From NCBI GenBank assembly GCA_900469615.1, contig UBYA01000006.1:232000-295999 (forward strand): a stretch of 64,000 bases of DNA, in the 5' to 3' direction. The position numbers and the translations under genes are program-made. Shown in pieces: positions 32,135-40,809 of the stretch. Every line of letters begins with the position of its first letter. Within the stretch, counting starts at the first letter, position 1. The notes below the pieces were generated by a model. That model was not told where the DNA came from. It worked only from the letters and a program-made list of their open reading frames with translations, and did not search any database. This DNA comes from Hyphomicrobiales bacterium. GTDB lineage: Bacteria; Pseudomonadota; Alphaproteobacteria; Rhizobiales; Rhizobiaceae.

Positions 32135-34003
32135 ATGGCAGTTGAAACGCAAGCCAAGCCGAATATCCAGGGGAACGAACAGGTCGGGTACGATTTGAGC
32201 CTCTTCTTTCGGCTGAGGATGATGTTTTCCGCGTTCTGGAATTCGGCGGTCCGCATCAAGCTCATTACCCTTGTCGTCGCGCTCTTCGTGATCATCCTGG
32301 TCACCGCCTATGTCCAGGTGTTGCTCAACAGCTGGAACGCGCCTTTCTACGATTCGCTGGCAAGGCGCGATATCTCCGCCTTTTTCCATCAGCTCGGCGT
32401 CTTCGGCATCATCGCCGGCTCGCTTCTGGTTCTCAACGTCGTTCAGGCCTGGCTCAACCAGATGACCGCGCTCTACATGCGCGAGGGGCTGGCGCGGGAT
32501 CTGGTCGACCAGTGGCTGCAGGCCAAGCGGGCGCTTCGTCTGGCTTCTTCCGGGCTCATCGGCGTCAATCCCGACCAGCGGTTGCACGAGGATGCCCGCA
32601 ATCTCGCCGAAAGCACGACCGGGCTTGCCATCGGTCTGGTACAGGCGACGATTCTCCTGCTCAGCTTCATCGGCGTGCTGTGGGAGCTGTCGAGCGGCAT
32701 GGTGTTCAAGCTCAACGGCATGAGCTTCGCCATCCCGGGCTATATGGTCTGGGCGGCCATCCTCTATGCCGGATCGGCTTCTTTCCTCAGCCAGTTCGTC
32801 GGCCGCCGCCTGGTGCGGCTGAATGCGGATCGCTATTCGAAGGAGGCCGAGCTGCGCTTTGCGCTCATGCATGCCAACGAGCACATGGCGGCGATTACGA
32901 TTGCCGGCGGCGAGGAAAACGAACGCCGGCGGATCAATCTCGATATCTCCGCGGTGCTCGCCGTCATCCGCCAGCTCGCCATCGCCAATACCAATCTCAC
33001 CTGGGTCTCGGCCGGCTATGGCTGGCTGGTGCTGATCATCCCCATCCTGGTCGCCGCGCCGGCCTATTTTTCCGGCGGGCTTACCTTCGGCCAGCTCATG
33101 GTGGCCGTCGGCGCCTTCAACCAGGTCAATTCGGCGTTGCGCTGGTATGTCGCCAATTTCGGGCCGATCGCCGAATGGCGCGCCACGCTGATGCGCGTGA
33201 CCGATTTCCGCAAGGCATTGACGGAAATGGACGACAAGACGCCGATGCCGCATGCCCTCGTCTTCGACAAGGCCGCACCCGGCACGATGGTATGGACCGA
33301 CCTGGAGATTTCGACGAAAACCAGCGACGAGGCGACGGAGAACGGCTTCCGGATCGCCGAGGGCACCGTCACCATCAACGCCGGCGAGCGCGTCATGATC
33401 AACGGCGATCATGGCGTGAACCGCAGGCTGCTTTTCGAGGTGCTGGCGCATCAATGGTACAGCGGCTCGGGCACGGTCAGCCTGCCGCCGATGGACGAGA
33501 TGCTCTTCGTCCCGCATATGCCCTATGTGCCGGGCGGGACGCTCCGCGAGGCGATCTGCTTCCCCGAGGACAGGGATGCCTATGACGATGCCGCCGTCGA
33601 GGCTGCGATGGACAAGGTGGGCCTCGCCCGCCTCAAGAGCCGTCTCGATACGCAGGCGCGATGGGACCGGTTGCTGGATACGGAGGAGCAGAAGGCCATA
33701 GGCTTCGCGCATCTGCTGCTTGCGAAGCCGAAATGGATCGTTCTCGACGATCCTCTGGAAGGCCTGGAGGTCGATGTTCAGGCGAAACTCTCCGCCTTGC
33801 TCTCTGAACTGACCGACGCGACGGTGATTTATATCGGTCGCTCCGATGCCTACATGCAGGCCATGTCGCCGCGTATCCTGCATCTGCAGGCCCTGGTGCC
33901 GCATGAAGAGGTTGTCGCCGAAGCGGTGCCCCCGGCGCCTGCGCAGGAAGAGGACCCGCCGCAGGTCAAGGAAGCGGGTTCGAAGAAGGCCAGCACGCCG
34001 TAG
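32135..34003 (+). CDS. YddA/SbmA-type ABC transporter with degenerate ATPase domain
   Basis: 622-residue inner-membrane protein: N-terminal membrane domain of the SbmA/BacA-YddA type (about residues 25-350; VLLNSWNAPFYDSLARRDI, LYMREGLARDLVDQWL and NPDQRLHEDARNLAE are diagnostic), then a nucleotide-binding-like domain (about 390-590). That domain still shows VPHMPYVPGGTLREAICFPE, but Walker A reads NGDHGVNRRLL without the Lys-Ser/Thr, the signature reads LLDTEEQKAIG and Walker B ends VLDDPLEGLE with the catalytic Glu replaced. It may not hydrolyse ATP. A Pro/Glu-rich tail follows. The ATG at 32135 lies behind CAGGGAAG. The substrate is unknown; relatives move peptides or cobalamin. Confidence 0.84.
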   Translation: MAVETQAKPNIQGNEQVGYDLSLFFRLRMMFSAFWNSAVRIKLITLVVALFVIILVTAYVQVLLNSWNAPFYDSLARRDISAFFHQLGVFGIIAGSLLVLNVVQAWLNQMTALYMREGLARDLVDQWLQAKRALRLASSGLIGVNPDQRLHEDARNLAESTTGLAIGLVQATILLLSFIGVLWELSSGMVFKLNGMSFAIPGYMVWAAILYAGSASFLSQFVGRRLVRLNADRYSKEAELRFALMHANEHMAAITIAGGEENERRRINLDISAVLAVIRQLAIANTNLTWVSAGYGWLVLIIPILVAAPAYFSGGLTFGQLMVAVGAFNQVNSALRWYVANFGPIAEWRATLMRVTDFRKALTEMDDKTPMPHALVFDKAAPGTMVWTDLEISTKTSDEATENGFRIAEGTVTINAGERVMINGDHGVNRRLLFEVLAHQWYSGSGTVSLPPMDEMLFVPHMPYVPGGTLREAICFPEDRDAYDDAAVEAAMDKVGLARLKSRLDTQARWDRLLDTEEQKAIGFAHLLLAKPKWIVLDDPLEGLEVDVQAKLSALLSELTDATVIYIGRSDAYMQAMSPRILHLQALVPHEEVVAEAVPPAPAQEEDPPQVKEAGSKKASTP

Positions 34004-34158
34004 GCCCTGGGCGTTTCACGGGAAACAACTGGCTGCCCGGCATGTTTTCTGCGCGCAATTCCAGGCTGGAAGCTGCCGCGCGCACCTCAACCTTTTCCGG
34101 GCTTTTCCTTTGTGCCGGCTTTGTACGCGATTCCGGCTGGGAAAATTGCTCCGAAAGC

Positions 34159-34189
34159 AAAACGCCCCGTCACGAGGACGAGGCGTTTT
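34159..34189 (-). terminator. Intrinsic terminator of efp (possibly bidirectional)
   Basis: AAAACGCCCCGTC-ACGAG-GACGAGGCGTTTT, 12 of 13 stem pairs, between the convergent ABC transporter and efp stops. Confidence 0.75.
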
Positions 34190-34215
34190 CTCATGCGATG
34201 ATACGGGCTGAAGGC

Positions 34216-34785
34216 TCAGTCCTTGGCGCGCTCGACGTAGGAGTTGTCTTCCGTTGCGATGACGACGCGGGTGCCGGCATTGATGTGCGGCGGCACCATG
34301 GTCCGCACGCCGTTCGACAGCATGGCCGGCTTGTACGAAGAGGACGCCGTCTGGCCCTTGACGACCGGCTCGGTCTCGGTGATCTCCAGCGTGACGTGAC
34401 GCGGCAGTTCGAGAGCCAGCGGAACGCCTTCGTGGATCGACAGGATGCAGGTCATGCCTTCCTGCAGATAGGCCTTCTGGTCGCCCATGGTTTCGACGTC
34501 GACGACGACCTGGTCGTAGGTGGCCGGGTTCATGAAGTGGAAGCCTTCGCCGTCTTCATAGAGGTACTGGAAGTTCACGTCTTCGACGAAGGCGCGCTCG
34601 ACCTGCTCGGTGGTGCGCCAGCGCTCGGAAACCTTAACGCCGTCGACGATGCGGCGCATGTCGACCTGCGTGACCGGCGTACCCTTGCCCGGATGAAAGT
34701 TCGCGGCGGTGAGAACGACGTAGAGCTTGCCGTCGACGTCGAGAACGTTGCCCTTGCGGACTGAAGAGGCGATGACCTTGACCAT
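34216..34785 (-). CDS. efp: Elongation factor P
   Basis: Relieves ribosome stalling at consecutive prolines. 189 residues, the usual EF-P size, with three beta-barrel domains: KOW-like N-domain ([20 protein letters not shown]), OB domains ending in ...[21 protein letters not shown]. The modification site is Lys34 in FHPGKGTP, the residue beta-lysylated by EpmA/EpmB, and both enzymes are encoded immediately divergently. The start at 34785 is chosen for the conserved N-terminus; the open frame reaches 34854. Confidence 0.97.
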   Translation of the reverse strand: MVKVIASSVRKGNVLDVDGKLYVVLTAANFHPGKGTPVTQVDMRRIVDGVKVSERWRTTEQVERAFVEDVNFQYLYEDGEGFHFMNPATYDQVVVDVETMGDQKAYLQEGMTCILSIHEGVPLALELPRHVTLEITETEPVVKGQTASSSYKPAMLSNGVRTMVPPHINAGTRVVIATEDNSYVERAKD

Positions 34786-34936
34786 AAGACTTCCTTGTAA
34801 CGCTGCGTTTTGCGTCGTAGAGGGACTGTCGAAATGCTCTCCGAGACGCAGCAATTGTTTGCTTGGGGGCGCAACTACCCTAAATCAACGGAAATTGCCA
34901 CCCCCAACGCGGCCTGGGCCCTGAAGAAAGCTAGGA

Positions 34937-36001
34937 ATGAAGCCAACGACGAGCAAAGCGTCTCCCTGGTGGACCCGCAATGTCCATGCGGACCGGCGGC
35001 CGTTCCTCATCGGCCGCAACGCGATCCAGGCGGCGCTGCGCATCTTCTTTGCGAAGAACGACTTTATCGAGGTCGATACGGCAACGCTGCAGGTATCGCC
35101 GGGCAACGAGGCGCATCTCCATGCTTTCGCGACGGAGGCGCTGACGACCGACGGCAGGGCGCTGCCCCTCTACCTGCACACGTCGCCGGAGTTCGCCTGC
35201 AAGAAGCTGCTTGCGGCCGGCGAAGAGCGCATCGCCTGCTTCGCCCATGTCTATCGCAATCGCGAGCGCGGGCCGCTGCATCATCCGGAATTCACCATGC
35301 TCGAATGGTACCGGGCGGGCGAAAGCTACGAGGCACTGATGGCCGATTGCGCGGCGCTGCTGGCGCTTGCGGCTGAAACGGTAGGAGCCAAGACATTCAC
35401 CTATCGCGGCGCGGAGGTCGATCCGTTCGCCGCGCCCGATCGCATCAGCGTCGCCGCCGCTTTCGAGCGCTATGCCGGCATCGACCTCTTCGCCTCCATC
35501 GGCCTTGACGGATCGACGGATCGCGAGCGTCTGGCGGCGGATATGCGCCGGGTGGGCATGCGCGTGGCCGGCGACGACCTGTGGCAGGACCTTTTCAGCC
35601 GCGTGCTGGTCGAGAAGATCGAGCCGAACCTCGGGTTCGGCCGGGCCACGATTCTCGACGAATATCCCGTCTCCGAGGCAGCGCTTGCCCGGCCGTCGGC
35701 CGGGGATCACCGCGTTGCCGAGCGCTTCGAGCTCTATGCCTGCGGCGTCGAGCTGGCCAATGCCTTCGGTGAGCTCACCAATGCCGGGGAGCAGCGCCGC
35801 CGGTTCGAGATCGAGATGGCGGAAAAGCAGCGCGTCTATGGCGAGACCTACCCGCTGGACGAGGATTTTCTGGAGGCGCTTGCCGTCATGCCCGAGGCGA
35901 GCGGCATCGCGCTCGGCTTCGACCGGCTCGTGATGCTGGCAACGGGAGCCTCGCGGATCGAGCAGGTGCTGTGGGTGCCCGTCGCGGAGTACGACGCATG
36001 A
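34937..36001 (+). CDS. epmA: EF-P-(R)-beta-lysine ligase
   Basis: Attaches (R)-beta-lysine to EF-P Lys34. 354 residues resembling the class II lysyl-tRNA synthetase catalytic core without the tRNA anticodon-binding domain, the hallmark of EpmA/GenX. Motif 2 lies in CFAHVYRNRERGPLHHPEFTMLEWYRA (about 94-120) and motif 3 in GIALGFDRLVMLATG near the C-terminus. Divergent from efp and overlapping epmB by 4 nt (ATGA), so dosage of the pathway is coupled. Confidence 0.95.
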   Translation: MKPTTSKASPWWTRNVHADRRPFLIGRNAIQAALRIFFAKNDFIEVDTATLQVSPGNEAHLHAFATEALTTDGRALPLYLHTSPEFACKKLLAAGEERIACFAHVYRNRERGPLHHPEFTMLEWYRAGESYEALMADCAALLALAAETVGAKTFTYRGAEVDPFAAPDRISVAAAFERYAGIDLFASIGLDGSTDRERLAADMRRVGMRVAGDDLWQDLFSRVLVEKIEPNLGFGRATILDEYPVSEAALARPSAGDHRVAERFELYACGVELANAFGELTNAGEQRRRFEIEMAEKQRVYGETYPLDEDFLEALAVMPEASGIALGFDRLVMLATGASRIEQVLWVPVAEYDA

Positions 36002-37050
36002 ACGTGATGCGACCGATCAGGACCGTCGGCGAGCTTGAGCGCGCCGGATTGATCGATGCCGATCAGGCGATCGCGCTCGAAGCCGTGGCGGAGCGCTATG
36101 CCGTCGCGCTGACGCCGACCGTGACGCGCCTGATCGAACCGGCCGATCCCGCCGACCCCATCGCCCGGCAGTTCGTGCCCGATCCGGCCGAATTGCTCAT
36201 CACCGCCGAAGAGCGTGCCGATCCGATCGGCGATCACGCACATAGCCCGGTCGAGGGCATCGTGCATCGCTATCCCGACCGCGTGCTTCTGAAGGCCGTG
36301 CATGTCTGCCCGGTCTATTGCCGCTTCTGCTTCCGGCGCGAGATGGTCGGCCCGCAGGGACTGGGCACGCTGGATGGCGATGCGCTCGACGGCGCCTTTG
36401 CCTATATCCGCGAGCACGAGGAGATCTGGGAGGTCATTCTCACCGGCGGCGATCCGCTGGTGCTGTCGCCACGGCGGCTGGAAGACATCCTCGGGCAGCT
36501 CGCCGATATCGACCATGTGAAGATCGTCCGCTTCCACACCCGAATTCCGGTCGTCGATCCTGCAAGGGTCGATGCGGCGCTGATCGCAGCGCTGAAGGCG
36601 AGCGGCAAGACCGTTTATGTGGCGCTGCATGCCAATCATCCGCGCGAGCTGACGGATGCGGCGCGCGCCGCCTGCGCCCGGCTGGTCGATGCGGGCATCG
36701 TGCTTGTCAGCCAATCGGTTCTCCTGAAGGGCGTCAATGATAATCCGGACGTGCTGGCGGCGCTGATGAAGGCGTTCGTCGAAACGCGCGTGAAGCCCTA
36801 TTACCTGCATCATCCCGATCTTGCGCCCGGCACCGGACATTTCCGCCTGACGATCGCCGAGGGCCGGGCGATCGTCGCGGCACTGCGCGGCCGCATCTCC
36901 GGCCTCTGCCAGCCGACCTACATTCTCGATATTCCGGGCGGCTACGGCAAGGCCGACATCGGGCAGAGCTCGGTGCGGGAGCAGGGTGAAGGCTGCTATT
37001 CGATTTCGGACTATCGCGGTGGCGAGCACATCTATCCGCCGCAAGGTTAG
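35998..37050 (+). CDS. epmB: L-lysine 2,3-aminomutase for EF-P
   Basis: Radical-SAM, PLP-dependent enzyme that makes (R)-beta-lysine for EpmA. 350 residues; the [4Fe-4S] motif CxxxCxxC is CPVYCRFCF (about residues 102-110), followed by LTGGDPLVLSPRRL (SAM/GGDP loop) and the PLP-region HANHPRELTD. Shorter than clostridial lysine aminomutases, as expected for the EpmB group. The ATG at 35998 overlaps the epmA stop codon. Confidence 0.95.
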   Translation: MNVMRPIRTVGELERAGLIDADQAIALEAVAERYAVALTPTVTRLIEPADPADPIARQFVPDPAELLITAEERADPIGDHAHSPVEGIVHRYPDRVLLKAVHVCPVYCRFCFRREMVGPQGLGTLDGDALDGAFAYIREHEEIWEVILTGGDPLVLSPRRLEDILGQLADIDHVKIVRFHTRIPVVDPARVDAALIAALKASGKTVYVALHANHPRELTDAARAACARLVDAGIVLVSQSVLLKGVNDNPDVLAALMKAFVETRVKPYYLHHPDLAPGTGHFRLTIAEGRAIVAALRGRISGLCQPTYILDIPGGYGKADIGQSSVREQGEGCYSISDYRGGEHIYPPQG

Positions 37051-37408
37051 CGCTCGTTCCCGCAAACTTATAGTTTCACTGCCGCTGTGGTTGTTATGAG
37101 ATTTTTCGAATAAAACGTGCCGGCGAATTTGGGTGAATTAACCTTCTTGTGCGCCTCATATTTTCGAAATTTGCAAAGCGATCACATTAGGGATTTTTAA
37201 TATTTGTGCGCAGGCCGCCGGTTAGATGGCTTACGCATCGTAAATTTAAATCGGAAAAGTGTCGAATATAGCAATTTTCTACGAAGTATAAGTTGTTTGT
37301 ATTTACCACGTCGCTTAGCGGAATGTTCTATTTTGCCTGTTACTTCTGGGCGAACGATAAGGCAGCGTAACTGCGGTTATGCTTGCAATTGCCAGAAGGG
37401 ACTAGACT
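37051..37408 (+). promoter_or_regulatory. AT-rich upstream region of the carrier-protein operon
   Basis: 358 nt between epmB and the carrier-protein gene, clearly more AT-rich than its surroundings (runs such as AAATTTAAATC and ATTTTTAATATTT), with a TTAACC at about 37138. No gene was found. The base composition suggests a promoter region under complex control or a nucleoid-protein target; no specific sites can be assigned. Confidence 0.4.
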
Positions 37409-37660
37409 ATGAACAAGACGATTCGTGATTTGCTGGCCAAGTTCGGTGCGCTTCCTGTTGCTGTCGACCAGATCGAAGACGATGCCGATCTCTATGCGAC
37501 GGGGCTGTCCTCTTTCGCTTCCGTGCAACTGATGCTCGGCATCGAGGAAGCTTTCGACATCGAGTTTCCCGACAACCTGCTGAACCGCAAGTCCTTTGCC
37601 AGCATTGCCGCGATCGAAAGAACCGTCGGCATGATCCTGGACGGCAGAAAGGTCGCATGA
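37409..37660 (+). CDS. Acyl/aminoacyl carrier protein
   Basis: 83-residue carrier protein predicted to carry a 4'-phosphopantetheine arm. The attachment region reads TGLSSFASVQLMLGIEEAFD: Ser35 aligns with the modified Ser of the DSL motif, but the preceding Asp is Ser and the following Leu is Phe, so this is not the fatty-acid ACP. Next to it are an acyl-CoA dehydrogenase-like gene (4-nt overlap), an amino acid:[carrier protein] ligase and a DUF1839 gene. By analogy with the Bradyrhizobium/Agrobacterium systems studied biochemically, it should accept an activated amino acid from the ligase. Confidence 0.85.
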   Translation: MNKTIRDLLAKFGALPVAVDQIEDDADLYATGLSSFASVQLMLGIEEAFDIEFPDNLLNRKSFASIAAIERTVGMILDGRKVA

Positions 37661-38853
37661 TGAGTGCGGCGGTCGCTTTCGTTGAGGTTGGGACGGGCGA
37701 AGGAGCGGCGGTGCGTGCCGCGCGCGTCGCGGCGATCGCCAGCCAGCACGCCGATGCCGTCGACACCGAGGGCCGGTTCCCACGCGAAGCCGTCGACGCG
37801 ATGCGCGCCGAGAAGCTGCTTTCCATCCAGATCCCCGTCGATCTCGGCGGCGAGGGTGCGTCGACAACCGAAATTGCCGAGCTTTGCTCGATCCTCGGTC
37901 AGGCCTGCGCCGCCAGCGCCATGGTTTTCGCCATGCATCACATCAAGCTTTCGAGCCTGGTCGAGCACGGTGCCGACAGCGACTGGCACCGCGAGTTCAT
38001 GCGCCGCATCGCCAGGGAGCAGCTGCTTCTGGCTTCGGCGACGACCGAGGGCGGTATCGGCGGCAACCTGCGCAACAGCATCTGCGCCATCAAGGTCGAA
38101 GGCGACACCTGCTACCTCGAAAAGGATGCGACCGTCATATCCTACGGCGCTCATGCCGACGCCATCCTGATTACCTCGCGCAGCCATGCCGAGGCGGCCT
38201 CTTCCGATCAGGTGCTGACGGTTTTCCTGAAGGATCAATATACGATCGAACGCACCGTCGCGTGGAATACGCTCGGCATGCGCGGAACCTGCTCGGACGG
38301 CTTCCTTTTCAAGGGCAAGGCTCCGGCCGAGCAGATCCTGCCGAAGCCCTTTGCCGAGATTGCCGCGCAGTCCATGCTGGCAAGCTCGCATTTGCTGTGG
38401 AGCGGCGTGTGGTACGGAATTGCCGCCGATGCGGTTGCCCGCGCGCAGGCTTTCGTGCGTGCCGCCGCCCGCAAATCTCCCGGCGCGCCGCCACCCGGCG
38501 CGCTGCGTCTGGCCGAGACGTCGAGCATGCTGCAAATGGTCAAATCCAATGTGGTTGCCGGCCTCAAGGTCTATGAGGAAGCCAAGCTGGATGCCGACAG
38601 GCTCTCCTCGATGGCCTTCGCCGTCGCGATGAACAACGTCAAGATCGCATCGTCGGAGATGATCCTGCCGATCATCAACCACGCCATGCTGATCTGCGGC
38701 ATCATGGGCTACAAGAACGGTACGCCTTACAGCCTCGGCCGCCACCTGCGCGACGCGCACTCGGCGCAATTGATGATCTCGAATGACCGCATTCTCGGCA
38801 ACACGTCGACCATGCTGCTCGTCCACAAACAAGATACCAGCCTGTTGGGGTAA
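37657..38853 (+). CDS. Acyl-CoA dehydrogenase-like flavoprotein
   Basis: 398-residue member of the acyl-CoA dehydrogenase superfamily (helical N-domain [29 protein letters not shown], beta domain with [14 protein letters not shown], and helical C-domain). In this operon it probably oxidises an aminoacyl or peptidyl group held on the carrier protein rather than a fatty acyl-CoA, as related enzymes do in natural-product pathways; this is inference. The ATG at 37657 overlaps the carrier-protein stop (ATGATGA), with 37660 as alternative start. The next gene begins 5 nt after its stop. Confidence 0.82.
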   Translation: MMSAAVAFVEVGTGEGAAVRAARVAAIASQHADAVDTEGRFPREAVDAMRAEKLLSIQIPVDLGGEGASTTEIAELCSILGQACAASAMVFAMHHIKLSSLVEHGADSDWHREFMRRIAREQLLLASATTEGGIGGNLRNSICAIKVEGDTCYLEKDATVISYGAHADAILITSRSHAEAASSDQVLTVFLKDQYTIERTVAWNTLGMRGTCSDGFLFKGKAPAEQILPKPFAEIAAQSMLASSHLLWSGVWYGIAADAVARAQAFVRAAARKSPGAPPPGALRLAETSSMLQMVKSNVVAGLKVYEEAKLDADRLSSMAFAVAMNNVKIASSEMILPIINHAMLICGIMGYKNGTPYSLGRHLRDAHSAQLMISNDRILGNTSTMLLVHKQDTSLLG

Positions 38854-38858
38854 TCGTC

Positions 38859-39767
38859 ATGGATATGCAAACCTCGTTTCTCGACCGTCTTTTCGAATCC
38901 GGTCTGCTGATCGACACCGGCGTTGATGGCCTCTATGGCCGCAGCGGCCAGTTCGAAGACGTCATTTCCGCCTTCGAGCGTTTGGTCGACAGGTTCGGCG
39001 GCGGCGACGGCGCCGAGGCCATCCGCTTTCCGCCCGGCATGAACCGCGCCTTCTTCGAAACCAGCGGCTACATGAAGAGCTTTCCGCAGCTCGCCGGCAC
39101 GGTGCACAGCTTCTGCGGCAACGAGCTCGACCACATGAGCCTGCTGAAGTGCATGGAAGTCGGCGACGACTGGACCAAGGATCAGCAGGCGACCGATATC
39201 GTGCTGACGCCGGCGGCCTGCTATCCACTCTATCCGACCGTCGCCAAGCGCGGTGCAGTGTCTGACGACGGAGCCCTCTTCGACCTGCAGTCCTATTGTT
39301 TCCGCCATGAGCCTTCCAAGGACCCGGCCCGCCAGCAGCTCTTCCGCATGCGCGAATATGTCTGCATGGGCAGCGAAAAGCATGTGACGGATTTCCGCCA
39401 GAGCTGGATGGACCGCGGCGTCGAAATGATGAAGGCCGTCGGTCTCGACGTCACCATCGACGTCGCCAACGACCCGTTCTTCGGCCGCGCCGGCAAGATG
39501 CTCGCCAACAACCAGCGCGACCAGAACCTGAAGTTCGAGCTGCTGATCCCGATCACGTCTGCCGCCAAGCCGACCGCCTGCATGAGCTTCAACTACCACC
39601 AGGATGCCTTCGGCACGAAGTGGGGCCTGAACTTTGCCGATGGCAGCGTCGTGCACACGGCCTGTGTCGGCTTCGGCCTTGAGCGCATCGCGCTGGCGCT
39701 GTTCCACACCCACGGTCTCGACGTCAAGGAATGGCCCGAGAGCGTGCGCAAGGCGCTGTGGGGCTGA
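38859..39767 (+). CDS. Amino acid--[carrier protein] ligase (class II synthetase homologue)
   Basis: 302-residue relative of atypical seryl-tRNA synthetase catalytic cores that lacks a tRNA-binding domain. Class II motif 2 is FRHEPSKD (about 148-155) and motif 3 [11 protein letters not shown] (271-281). Cys121, Glu166 (FRMREYV) and Cys269 match the zinc ligands of the structurally studied Bradyrhizobium enzyme with a constant offset of ten residues. Characterised homologues activate Gly or Ala with ATP and load it on a carrier protein's phosphopantetheine. The carrier gene is two genes upstream, so this gene pair is expected to act together. Confidence 0.88.
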   Translation: MDMQTSFLDRLFESGLLIDTGVDGLYGRSGQFEDVISAFERLVDRFGGGDGAEAIRFPPGMNRAFFETSGYMKSFPQLAGTVHSFCGNELDHMSLLKCMEVGDDWTKDQQATDIVLTPAACYPLYPTVAKRGAVSDDGALFDLQSYCFRHEPSKDPARQQLFRMREYVCMGSEKHVTDFRQSWMDRGVEMMKAVGLDVTIDVANDPFFGRAGKMLANNQRDQNLKFELLIPITSAAKPTACMSFNYHQDAFGTKWGLNFADGSVVHTACVGFGLERIALALFHTHGLDVKEWPESVRKALWG

Positions 39768-39775
39768 TCGCTTCC

Positions 39776-40735
39776 ATGGCTGCCGTGTTTCAGGGATTGG
39801 CTCCCGCCGCCTACAAGCCACATGCGCTGCACGACAGCGAGCGCATGTGGCCCGAGACGAACTGCTATATCGATCTCTGGATCGAGGTGCTGTCGACCTT
39901 GAAGCTGCCGCCGGAAGCCATGCTCGGCTTCACGGTCGGCCAAGATTTCGAGGGCGACCAGTTCACTTTCTTCAAGGTGCCGCTCGAGGATCTGGAAGCG
40001 CTTTATGGGGTGCGCTGCACCGAGCTTGCGATCTACGACAAGGTGCAGAACCATGTCGCCGAGCAGATCGGTCGCGGCCGGCTCTGCCTGGTGGAGATGG
40101 ATTCCTTCTTCATGCCGGATACGCAGGGCGTCGGCTATCGCCGCGAGCACGGCAAGACGACGGTGGCGATCAACCGGCTCGACATGCAAGGCCGCACGCT
40201 CGATTATTTCCACAATGGCGGCTTCTTCCAGCTGTCGGGCGAGGATTTCGACGGGCTGTTCCAGCTGCATCTGACGGACGAGGACCTGCCGTTCCTGCCT
40301 TATACGGAATTTGCGAAATTCCCTGAAAAGGCGCCGGCGGAGGCAGCCATCCGCGAAACGGCGCGGCAGCTCCTGTCCTTCCATTTCCGCCGTCGGCCGC
40401 GGGCCAATCCGATCCGCGCCTTCGCACACGTCTTCCCCATGCAGGTGGAGGCGGTCGCTGAACGGCCGTTCGGCTTCTTCCACAAATACGCCTTCAACAC
40501 GCTGCGTCAGCTCGGCGCCAATTTCGAGCTTGCGGGCAGCCACTTCGATTGGCTGACGGCCGATTTGTCAGAAGCGGCCGGCGAGGCGCGGAAAATCTCC
40601 GAAACGGCGAAATCGGTGCAATTCCAGCTCGCCCGCGCCATCACGCGCAAGAAATTCGAGCCGTTGCGCACAGCGCTTGATCCAGCCGCCGATGCATGGG
40701 ATTCCATGATGAGCGAACTCGAACGGAAGCTGTGA
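39776..40735 (+). CDS. DUF1839 family protein
   Basis: 319-residue protein of unknown function that I recognise as DUF1839 (NCYIDLWIEVLSTLKLPPEA, FTVGQDFEGDQFTFFK, LVEMDSFFMPDTQGVGYR, LDYFHNGGFFQL). Soluble, no signal peptide. It is the last gene of the carrier-protein operon, 8 nt after the ligase stop. The central Cys-less, aromatic- and Asp-rich segment with HNGG could be an active site that transfers or releases the aminoacyl group; this is only a guess from the context. The ATG at 39776 is preferred over the overlapping upstream alternative at 39731. Confidence 0.82.
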   Translation: MAAVFQGLAPAAYKPHALHDSERMWPETNCYIDLWIEVLSTLKLPPEAMLGFTVGQDFEGDQFTFFKVPLEDLEALYGVRCTELAIYDKVQNHVAEQIGRGRLCLVEMDSFFMPDTQGVGYRREHGKTTVAINRLDMQGRTLDYFHNGGFFQLSGEDFDGLFQLHLTDEDLPFLPYTEFAKFPEKAPAEAAIRETARQLLSFHFRRRPRANPIRAFAHVFPMQVEAVAERPFGFFHKYAFNTLRQLGANFELAGSHFDWLTADLSEAAGEARKISETAKSVQFQLARAITRKKFEPLRTALDPAADAWDSMMSELERKL

Positions 40736-40809
40736 CCGGCTTCCGTTCGGTCGCGATACGGCTGGGTCATTTCTGAAAAATATAGGGCGGGGAAATCCCC
40801 GGAAGATGT

